Assembly: GCA_024762915.1 (NCBI GenBank)
Contig: JANTGL010000195.1
Coordinates: 1 to 5,527 of the forward strand
DNA from: Bacteroidales bacterium
GTDB lineage: Bacteria; Bacteroidota; Bacteroidia; Bacteroidales; JAADGE01
Direction of reading: 5' to 3'
Length of the DNA: 5,527 bases
Shown here: in pieces, positions 1-4,633 of the stretch
How the letters are laid out: every line of letters starts with the position of its first letter
How positions within the stretch are numbered: the first letter of the stretch is position 1
Notes under the pieces: generated by a model
Database searches by the model: none
What the model saw: the letters and a program-made list of their open reading frames with translations, nothing else
Told to the model about the DNA's origin: nothing
Position numbers and translations under genes: made by a program

Positions 1-131
1 TGCCTGAATGTAAACGTATTGGCCGGATAATTAAACGGAACATCCGAATTTCCGGGAAGAAAGATCAATCCGCCTGATAATTGTTTGATTAAATTTTTAC
101 GTCTTGCCGTATATATTTCTTTTGAAAACAT
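1..131 (-). CDS. Aminopeptidase P (Xaa-Pro aminopeptidase) family protein, N-terminal fragment
   Basis: Reading the minus strand from the ATG at 131-129 gives 43 codons that run off the left edge, so only the start of the protein is present. The peptide begins MFSKEIYTARRKNLIKQL and continues through GGLIFLPGNSDVPFNYP to NTFTFRQ. The layout 'R R x x L ... G ... F L P G N ... N Y P A N T F x F R Q' matches the start of the aminopeptidase P N-terminal domain that precedes the M24 'pita-bread' metallopeptidase domain. Members remove an N-terminal residue next to proline and use two metal ions; that catalytic domain lies outside the window. The gene diverges from rbfA with 109 bases between starts, and a TAnnTTTG box lies 38 bases upstream of its ATG. 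The family call rests on a short stretch and other creatinase/aminopeptidase P-fold proteins are possible. Confidence 0.72.
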   Translation of the reverse strand, partial: MFSKEIYTARRKNLIKQLSGGLIFLPGNSDVPFNYPANTFTFR

Positions 132-169
132 AACTTATTATTTTAAGATTTATAATTTTAAAATTTTTC

Positions 170-177
170 CAAAAATA
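170..177 (-). promoter_or_regulatory. Putative -7 box for the aminopeptidase P-like gene
   Basis: The minus strand reads TATTTTTG here, a match to the Bacteroidota -7 consensus TAnnTTTG. It lies 38 bases before the ATG at 131, the longest such distance in the window. No clear TTTG -33 element is seen 19-21 bases further upstream. The DNA is very AT-rich, so a chance match is possible. Confidence 0.4.
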
Positions 178-216
178 CAAAATTTAATCTCTTTTTTATT
201 AAATGCTTAAAAAACT

Positions 217-224
217 TACTTTTG
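217..224 (+). promoter_or_regulatory. Putative -7 box for rbfA and the permease gene
   Basis: TACTTTTG fits the Bacteroidota TAnnTTTG element and lies 16 bases before the rbfA ATG. The position where a -33 TTTG would fall holds only a T-run (192-197), a weak match. A start a few bases after the box would leave a leader of about ten bases with no Shine-Dalgarno sequence. It would serve both rbfA and the overlapping permease gene. Confidence 0.55.
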
Positions 225-240
225 TAAAAATTTTCATAAA

Positions 241-576
241 ATGGAATCAACAAGACAAAAAAAAATATCCGCATTGATACAAAAAGAAATGAGTATCATA
301 TTTCAACGTAAAGCGAATGAATTTTCAAATAAGTTAATTAGCGTAACAATTGTAAGAACGGCACCGGATTTAAGTTCCGCAAAAATTTATCTGAGTATTT
401 TCCCGGAAGAAAATAAACAAGTAACATTTGAGGAAATTGTGAACAGTAAAAGTAATTTACGATTTGAACTCGGAAACAGAATTAAAAATCAGGTTCGTAA
501 AATCCCTGATTTACAGTTTTACATTGACGATTCGCTTGATTATGCCGAAAAAATAGATAATTTGCTGAAAAAATAA
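241..576 (+). CDS. rbfA: 30S ribosome-binding factor RbfA
   Basis: RbfA is a small cytoplasmic KH-fold protein that binds the pre-30S subunit and assists late 16S rRNA maturation, particularly near the 5' end and in the cold. The 111-residue length is normal for the family. The N-terminus (ESTRQKKISALIQKEMSII) is the usual basic helix. Residues 33-54 carry the strand pattern ISVTIVRTAPDLSSAKIYLS, corresponding to the family's 'V..V..S.DL..AKVYVS'. Residues 73-110 (LRFELGNRI...IPDLQFYIDDSLDYAEKIDNLLK) match the conserved C-terminal 'LR.EL..RI.....P.L.F..D.S.....I..LL' region closely. The ATG at 241 is chosen because it follows the promoter box closely and gives the standard N-terminus. The stop codon shares its last base with the start of the permease gene (TAATG), suggesting coupled translation. 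Confidence 0.95.
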   Translation: MESTRQKKISALIQKEMSIIFQRKANEFSNKLISVTIVRTAPDLSSAKIYLSIFPEENKQVTFEEIVNSKSNLRFELGNRIKNQVRKIPDLQFYIDDSLDYAEKIDNLLKK

Positions 577-1805
577 TGACTGTTTCTTTATACATAGCAA
601 AACGTTATTTATTTTCCAAGAAAAACCGGAATGCGATTAATGTCATTTCCGGAATTTCCGTTGCTGTTTTAGCTGTTGCTACGGCTGCAATTATTATTGT
701 GTTGTCTTCAATAAACGGTTTCGGATTATTAATAGATGAACAAATATCGTCCTATGCCCCGGATTTAAAAATTGAAGTTCTAAAAGGAAAAACCTTCAAT
801 ATTAACAATGAAAGCTTTTCCGAAATTAAAAAACTAAAAAACATAAAATATTTTTCCGGAATTATTGAAGAAAATGTTCTTTTAAAATATGATAACAAAC
901 AAACAATTTGCACCGTAAAAGGTGTTCCCGAGGATTACGGCAAAGAATTTCATTTGAAAAACACCTTAAGAGACGGTATTTTTAAAACGTCAGGAAAATC
1001 TTTAAATTATGTTGTAATCGGCGGCGGTATTGCCTATAAACTAAGCATTTACATTGAATCCGGTAAAGCCGTTTCTTTATGGACACCAAACCGAAAAAAA
1101 GTAAATATGCTGAACCCGGAACAAGCTTTTAACCGAATTAGTCTTATTCCGTCCGGAATTATTGCAATTGATAATGATTTTGATTTAAAATATGTTTTAA
1201 CTTCCGATAAAGTCGTCAGAAAAATTACCGACAGAGACCGTTCAACGGTAAGTTCCGTAGAAATTCTTGCAAAAAATAAGAATAAAATCGAAACATTAAA
1301 AGCTGAGATTGAGAAAATTCTCGGAACTGATTATATCGTAAAGGATGTTTACGAACAGTTTGATGTTTACCGAGTTATGAAATCGGAACGCTTAGCGGCA
1401 TTTATTATTATGCTTTTTATAACATTAATTGCATCTTTCAGTATCATCGGTTCGGTTACGATGCTGATTATTGAAAAGCGAAGAGATAGTTTTACATTGA
1501 TGAGTATGGGAATGTCAATTAAGAAATTGAAACACATATTTTTTACCGAAGGTTGGTTAATTTCTTTCAGCGGTGCTGCAATCGGAATTATTTTGGGTGC
1601 TTTAATTTGTTATGCTCAACAAAAATTCGGGTTAGTAACTTTTCCTTCGGACGGAATGTATATTGTTGACGCCTATCCGATTGATTTGAAAATTTCGGAT
1701 TTTATTCTCACATTTTTCTCCGTAATGATACTCGGAACATTAATATCTTTGTATCCGGCGAGGAAATTAACCGAAGAGTTTATTAAAGAAACGAAATTTG
1801 CTTAG
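576..1805 (+). CDS. LolC/LolE-type (FtsX-like) ABC transporter permease
   Basis: This 409-residue inner-membrane protein has the four-helix layout of the LolC/LolE/MacB permease class. TM1 spans about residues 21-46, a large periplasmic MacB-like core domain about 47-272, and three C-terminal helices lie at about 273-298, 327-348 and 375-394. The loop after TM2 carries EKRRDSFTLMSMGMS (300-314), matching the family's 'EKR.....L..MG' coupling segment that contacts the ATPase. FTEGWLIS (323-330) and LYPARK (392-397) are also typical FtsX-domain landmarks. Relatives work with a LolD-type ATPase to extract lipoproteins from the inner membrane or in mechanotransmission; no ATPase gene is in this window, so the partner must be encoded elsewhere. 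The start overlaps the rbfA stop by one base. Its 3' end overlaps the oppositely oriented aminotransferase by four bases. Substrate cannot be decided from the sequence. Confidence 0.88.
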   Translation: MTVSLYIAKRYLFSKKNRNAINVISGISVAVLAVATAAIIIVLSSINGFGLLIDEQISSYAPDLKIEVLKGKTFNINNESFSEIKKLKNIKYFSGIIEENVLLKYDNKQTICTVKGVPEDYGKEFHLKNTLRDGIFKTSGKSLNYVVIGGGIAYKLSIYIESGKAVSLWTPNRKKVNMLNPEQAFNRISLIPSGIIAIDNDFDLKYVLTSDKVVRKITDRDRSTVSSVEILAKNKNKIETLKAEIEKILGTDYIVKDVYEQFDVYRVMKSERLAAFIIMLFITLIASFSIIGSVTMLIIEKRRDSFTLMSMGMSIKKLKHIFFTEGWLISFSGAAIGIILGALICYAQQKFGLVTFPSDGMYIVDAYPIDLKISDFILTFFSVMILGTLISLYPARKLTEEFIKETKFA

Positions 1806-2974
1806 AATAAATTCAATTGTTTTTTTGCCTGTGTGTAGAATTCATCAAGTTTTTCCGCAGCTTGTTTCAAAACCTCATCTTTTTTGGCAAAACAAAAACG
1901 TAATGTTTTTGTATTTTCTTCATTATGGTAAAAAGAAGACATCGGAATTGCAGCAATACCGAATTTCTTTGTTAAGCGTTCAGCCAATTGAAAATCTGTT
2001 TCATCCGTTAAATCAGAAAAGTTTACGGTTTGAAAATAGGTTCCGCCTGCTGGAATAATATCAAAACCGATATCTTTTAACATCCCGTTGAAAAAATCTC
2101 TTTTATCTTGATAAAATTTCGGCAGTTTCAGATATTCATCTTCTTTGTCAAGATATTCTGCAAGAGCATATTGAATGGGGGTGTTTGCGGCAAAAACAGT
2201 AAATTGATGAATTTTGCGAATTTCTTCGGTAATTTTTTCGGGTGCTGCAAAATAACCCAACTTCCAACCGGTTGCATGATACATTTTGCCGAACGAAAAA
2301 ACTAAAATACTGCGTTCGGCCAATTCCGGATATTTGGCAATACTGTTATGCTTTTTTCCGTCAAAAATAATATGCTCATACACCTCATCACTCAGGATTA
2401 ATATTTTTGTTCCGGAAACAATTCTTATTAAATTAAGCATATCTTCATCCGAAAAAATTTTCCCGGAAGGATTTTGCGGTGAATTAATGATGATTAATTT
2501 CGTTTTTGAATTAATCATTTGGTTCACGGCTTCCCAATTCACCTCATAATCAGGGTATTTCAAACGAACATAAACCGGACGCCCGCCGTTAATTCTGACA
2601 ACCGGAGCATAGCTGTCATAAGCAGGTTCAAAAATAATGACTTCATCTCCATCATTTACAATTGTTGAAATCGTAGAATGGAGTGCTTGTGTTCCCCCTG
2701 CTGTTATTGTTATTTCCGTTTCCGGATTATAATTATATTTATAAAGCTTTTCAATTTTAGCCGACAGTTTTTCTCTTAAAACACCAACGCCGGGCATCGG
2801 AGCATATTGATTATAACCCTCAATCATATACTTATTAACAAGAGATATTAAATCTTGAGAAACACCAAAATCGGGAAATCCCTGAGATAAGTTTACGGCA
2901 TTATAAGCATTTGCCATTTTTGACATTACGGCAAAAACGGATGTTTTTATATTCGGATCTTTAGCTCTGATCAT
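1802..2974 (-). CDS. PLP-dependent class I/II aminotransferase, methionine aminotransferase (YbdL)-like
   Basis: This 390-residue cytoplasmic fold-type I aminotransferase moves an amino group between an amino acid and a 2-oxo acid using pyridoxal phosphate. Visible landmarks are NLSQGFPDF (28-36), YAPMPGVGVLREKL (57-70), the phosphate-cup AGGTQAL (92-98), SPQNPSG with Asn168 (165-171), SDEVYEH with Asp196 (195-201), the Schiff-base motif SFGKMYHATGWKLGY with Lys230 and Lys238 (227-241), and LRFCFAK with Arg359 as the expected carboxylate-binding residue. The Ser-Phe-Gly-Lys-x-(Y/F)-H-x-T-G-W-K form and NLSQGFPDF are typical of the YbdL/kynurenine aminotransferase branch, which prefers methionine and aromatic or sulphur amino acids. 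All key residues are intact and length is normal. It is transcribed alone, divergently from the ArsR gene, and a strong inverted repeat covers its promoter. Exact substrate is an inference. Confidence 0.9.
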   Translation of the reverse strand: MIRAKDPNIKTSVFAVMSKMANAYNAVNLSQGFPDFGVSQDLISLVNKYMIEGYNQYAPMPGVGVLREKLSAKIEKLYKYNYNPETEITITAGGTQALHSTISTIVNDGDEVIIFEPAYDSYAPVVRINGGRPVYVRLKYPDYEVNWEAVNQMINSKTKLIIINSPQNPSGKIFSDEDMLNLIRIVSGTKILILSDEVYEHIIFDGKKHNSIAKYPELAERSILVFSFGKMYHATGWKLGYFAAPEKITEEIRKIHQFTVFAANTPIQYALAEYLDKEDEYLKLPKFYQDKRDFFNGMLKDIGFDIIPAGGTYFQTVNFSDLTDETDFQLAERLTKKFGIAAIPMSSFYHNEENTKTLRFCFAKKDEVLKQAAEKLDEFYTQAKKQLNLF

Positions 2975-2993
2975 TCTTAAAAAATTTGTGGCG

Positions 2994-3001
2994 CAAATGT
3001 A
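2994..3001 (-). promoter_or_regulatory. Putative -7 box for the aminotransferase gene
   Basis: The minus strand reads TACATTTG, a full match to TAnnTTTG, 19 bases before the ATG at 2974. About 18 bases upstream the minus strand has TTTC (3023-3020), a one-mismatch -33 TTTG, and this lies inside the inverted repeat at 3008-3027. A protein bound to that repeat would therefore block the promoter. Confidence 0.55.
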
Positions 3002-3007
3002 AAAATT

Positions 3008-3027
3008 ATTCTTTCGTTCGAAAGAAT
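3008..3027. promoter_or_regulatory. Perfect 9-bp inverted repeat, candidate operator of the aminotransferase promoter
   Basis: ATTCTTTCG, two T residues, then CGAAAGAAT form a perfect dyad of 9-bp arms with a 2-base centre. It covers the interval between the -33 and -7 positions of the aminotransferase promoter on the minus strand, where a repressor site would act. The size and compact centre suit a winged-helix dimer, and an ArsR-family gene starts 123 bases to the right. It is unlikely to be a terminator: the two-base centre is too tight for an ordinary loop and no gene ends here on either strand. The regulator is inferred. Confidence 0.5.
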
Positions 3028-3120
3028 TTTTTGATAAAAGTCATATTTATTAGGATATACAACAAAACATGAAAATATCTAAATATGATAATTGTCATTT
3101 TATTTCCTGTTTAAGTGTCA

Positions 3121-3128
3121 TACTTTTG
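3121..3128 (+). promoter_or_regulatory. Putative -7 box for the ArsR-family gene; decides its start
   Basis: TACTTTTG matches TAnnTTTG and lies 21 bases before the ATG at 3150. A T-rich -33 position (TTTT at 3098-3101) is weak. The box overlaps a small dyad, ATAC-TTTT-GTAT (3120-3131), which might allow autoregulation. Because the box lies downstream of the in-frame ATG at 3069, transcripts from it could not use that earlier start. Confidence 0.55.
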
Positions 3129-3149
3129 TATAAGATTTTACGAAACAAT

Positions 3150-3455
3150 ATGGAAAACACAAATTTACTTAATCCGGAAAGATTGCAAAAAGCATCAAAA
3201 ATGTTAAAAGCGATGGCGCATCCTTTAAGAGTTGCAATATTAAATTTATTGTCCGAGAACAAAAAACTCACCGTTACGGAAATTCATCAATCCTTACACA
3301 TTGAGCAATCAACAACCTCACATCATCTCGGCATTTTAAAAGATAAAGGCGTTCTTTTATCGAAAAGAGACGGTAAAAATTCTTATTATTTCCTGCAAAA
3401 CAACAATTTAAAGCACATTATCGAATGTCTTAATAAATGTACCGATTGTGACTAA
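3150..3455 (+). CDS. ArsR/SmtB-family winged-helix transcriptional regulator
   Basis: This 101-residue protein is a dimeric DNA-binding repressor of the ArsR type. After a helical lead (NPERLQKASKMLKAM) it has AHPLRVAILNLL (23-34), the family's 'HP.R..IL..L' signature. Helix-turn-helix residues TVTEIHQSLHIEQSTTSHHLGILKD run about 41-65 with recognition segment QSTTSHHLGILK, and the beta-wing lies at about 67-82 (GVLLSKRDGKNSYYFL). The metal-binding ELCVCDL motif of classical ArsR proteins is absent; the equivalent is KKLTVTEI. The C-terminus instead holds three cysteines (C93, C97, C100), a possible metal or redox site. The reading frame extends upstream to an ATG at 3069, but 3150 is preferred because the -7 box sits between them, the extra 27 residues do not resemble the family, and 101 residues is a normal length. 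No terminator is seen before queD. Confidence 0.88.
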   Translation: MENTNLLNPERLQKASKMLKAMAHPLRVAILNLLSENKKLTVTEIHQSLHIEQSTTSHHLGILKDKGVLLSKRDGKNSYYFLQNNNLKHIIECLNKCTDCD

Positions 3456-3508
3456 ACGGTCTTCTTTCAGTTGCAAATTCAACGAATAAAGTACATTTAA
3501 ATCCTTTT

Positions 3509-3535
3509 TTATTATCTTTGCGAAAAAGATAATAA
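3509..3535. promoter_or_regulatory. Perfect 11-bp inverted repeat over the queD promoter, ending one base before its ATG
   Basis: Arms TTATTATCTTT (3509-3519) and AAAGATAATAA (3525-3535) are exact reverse complements separated by GCGAA. The left arm contains nearly all of the queD -7 box, and the right arm covers the likely transcription start and leader, ending one base before the ATG. It could be an operator for a dimeric repressor. In read-through transcripts from the ArsR gene it could instead form a hairpin that hides the queD start. It shares the half-site TCTTT/AAAGA with the dyad at 3008-3027. Function is inferred. Confidence 0.5.
3513..3520 (+). promoter_or_regulatory. Putative -7 box for queD
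   Basis: TATCTTTG is a full TAnnTTTG match 16 bases before the queD ATG. No clear -33 TTTG is found 19-21 bases upstream, so the promoter may be weak or assisted. It is embedded in the inverted repeat at 3509-3535. Confidence 0.55.
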
Positions 3536-3536
3536 C

Positions 3537-3983
3537 ATGAAAAAAATAAGAGTTACAAAACAATTCAATTTCGAATCCGCTCATGCTTTATGGAAATACG
3601 ACGGAAAATGTAAAAATATTCACGGCCATACTTACAAACTTTTTGTAACCGTCATCGGAATTCCGATTTCCGATGAAAACAGTGTAAAAAAGGGAATGGT
3701 CATTGATTTCGGTGATTTAAAAAAAATCGTTAAAACGCAAATTGTTGATGTGTTTGACCATGCCGTTATTTTAAATGAAAAAGCACCCTACAAAAATTTC
3801 ATTAATGTTCCGGAAATGTTCGAGCGGTTTATTACAACCGAATATCAGCCGACTTGCGAAAATATGGTTGTTCACTTTGCCGATATTGTAAAAAAACACT
3901 TGCCGAATGACGTTGATTTATTTTCCGTAAAATTATACGAAACCGAAACATCCTATGCGGAATGGTTTGCATCCGATAATTAA
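3537..3983 (+). CDS. queD: 6-carboxy-5,6,7,8-tetrahydropterin synthase QueD (PTPS family)
   Basis: QueD converts dihydroneopterin triphosphate to 6-carboxytetrahydropterin, an early step towards preQ0 and the queuosine tRNA modification. The zinc site is visible as His16 (FESAHAL) with His29 and His31 (NIHGHTY), preceded by catalytic Cys25 in the CxxxHGH arrangement. DFGDLK (57-62), the Asp74-His75 pair (FDHA), PTCENM (105-110) and Glu135 in KLYET complete the family signature. The Cys-x3-His-Gly-His spacing and 'PT.EN' favour QueD over eukaryotic pyruvoyl-tetrahydropterin synthases. At 148 residues it is longer than the approximately 120-residue E. coli enzyme, mainly through an extra stretch at about 84-104. 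No other que genes are in the window. The start follows its -7 box by 16 bases and a perfect inverted repeat. It ends 28 bases before the putative antitoxin gene. Confidence 0.9.
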   Translation: MKKIRVTKQFNFESAHALWKYDGKCKNIHGHTYKLFVTVIGIPISDENSVKKGMVIDFGDLKKIVKTQIVDVFDHAVILNEKAPYKNFINVPEMFERFITTEYQPTCENMVVHFADIVKKHLPNDVDLFSVKLYETETSYAEWFASDN

Positions 3984-3997
3984 TAGTTGTATTTTTG
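3966..3997 (+). promoter_or_regulatory. Putative promoter of the toxin-antitoxin pair and probably polA
   Basis: TTTG (3966-3969), 20 bases, then TATTTTTG (3990-3997) form the best -33/-7 pair of the Bacteroidota type in this window. The -33 element lies in the last codons of queD, and the -7 box ends 14 bases before the ATG at 4012. It gives the downstream genes transcription independent of queD. Confidence 0.6.
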
Positions 3998-4011
3998 TTT
4001 AAAAGAAAGCC

Positions 4012-4323
4012 ATGAAAAAAACCGACTATAAAACAAAAGTTATAAGAGAAATACGTGTTGTAAATGATGATGATACGCTCCGAAAACTTTATTCCGTCGT
4101 TCATAAATTTCTTGAAGATAACAAAAAAGAAGAGGCAAAACCGAGTTTTGAAGAATGGAACAAACAATTTGATGACGATTATAATCCGGATGATTTTATT
4201 CCTGAATACGGGATGACATTAAGGGAATTCAGAATGGGGATTTATGAGGCGGAAATATCCGGTGAAGAAATATCGATAGATAAGTTTCAAAAAAAACTCA
4301 GAAATCTTTATGAAAAACCGTAA
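4012..4323 (+). CDS. Putative antitoxin partner of the downstream ParE/RelE-type toxin
   Basis: This 103-residue protein is not a family I recognise. It is called an antitoxin because it is small, strongly acidic in the middle, directly precedes and overlaps a ParE/RelE-type toxin gene by 14 bases, and follows its own promoter, the standard order of type II modules. Residues 1-36 look like an amphipathic helical region (KTKVIREIRVV...LRKLYSVVHKFLED). Residues 46-66 are rich in acidic and aromatic residues (FEEW, FDDDY, DDFIPEYG). Residues 68-99 look helical (MTLREFRMGIYEAEISGEE...DKFQKKLRNLY). I see no ribbon-helix-helix, Phd/YefM or HTH pattern, so how or whether it binds DNA is open. An alternative is a small protein merely adjacent to the toxin. 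Start choice is supported by the -7 box 14 bases upstream. Confidence 0.6.
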   Translation: MKKTDYKTKVIREIRVVNDDDTLRKLYSVVHKFLEDNKKEEAKPSFEEWNKQFDDDYNPDDFIPEYGMTLREFRMGIYEAEISGEEISIDKFQKKLRNLYEKP

Positions 4324-4633
4324 TGAAGTTTATTTACCGAAATTTGAGACTGATTTTGATGAAATTTTTCTTTATTTACAAAGAAAATCTCCGCAAAGTG
4401 CAATAAAATTTGCTGAAAATACAAACAGAGCATTAGAAACGATAAAACAAAATCCTAAATTATTTACACCTGAGAACTACCTTCCTACAAAACATAATTT
4501 GTATCGTTTTGCACTTGTTATGAAATCTTGGAAGATTATTTATAAACATACAAAAACCAAATTAATTTTTCTCGGAATTATACATACGGCACAACATCCG
4601 CGAGAAATAAAAAATTTACGAACACGGTTATGA
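4310..4633 (+). CDS. ParE/RelE-superfamily toxin (type II toxin-antitoxin)
   Basis: This 107-residue basic protein fits the ParE/RelE fold: two N-terminal helices followed by a beta-sheet. The helical part has FETDFDEIFLYLQRKSPQSA (12-31), with the typical 'F..D...I..Y....SP..A' pattern, followed by FAENTNRALETIKQNPKLF (34-52). The sheet part has LYRFALVMKSWKIIYKHTKT (64-83) and LIFLGIIHTAQHP (85-97), corresponding to the ParE 'R...V..Y.I.Y.......I..I.H...' strands. ParE proteins poison DNA gyrase, while RelE proteins cut mRNA on the ribosome; the overall pattern is closer to ParE, but the target cannot be fixed by eye. The start overlaps the putative antitoxin by 14 bases and no later in-frame ATG preserves the fold. 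Its stop overlaps the polA start (ATGA), implying that toxin and polA are translated from one message. Confidence 0.78.
   Translation: MKNRNEVYLPKFETDFDEIFLYLQRKSPQSAIKFAENTNRALETIKQNPKLFTPENYLPTKHNLYRFALVMKSWKIIYKHTKTKLIFLGIIHTAQHPREIKNLRTRL

Noticed and set aside
154..165. 12-bp palindrome AATTTTAAAATT in the divergent region
   Set aside because: It is made only of A and T in very AT-rich DNA and does not align with either -7 box, so chance is the simplest explanation.
1798..2549. Plus-strand open frames across the aminotransferase gene
   Set aside because: They are antisense to a gene with all family motifs intact and their translations show no recognisable domain.
3008..3027. Rho-independent terminator on the plus strand (dyad followed by a T-run)
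   Set aside because: No plus-strand gene ends upstream, the centre is only two bases, and the stem is AT-rich; placement in a promoter fits an operator better.
3093..3121. Direct repeat TGTCAT (3093-3098 and 3116-3121) upstream of the ArsR gene
   Set aside because: Only six bases repeat and the flanks differ; too weak to call an operator pair.
3456..3500. Terminator between the ArsR gene and queD
   Set aside because: Only a four-base GTTG/CAAC pairing is present, with no following T-run.
3832..4167. Minus-strand open frame across queD and the putative antitoxin gene
   Set aside because: Its translation is a low-complexity Phe/Arg-rich shadow that spans two well-supported plus-strand genes and their promoter.
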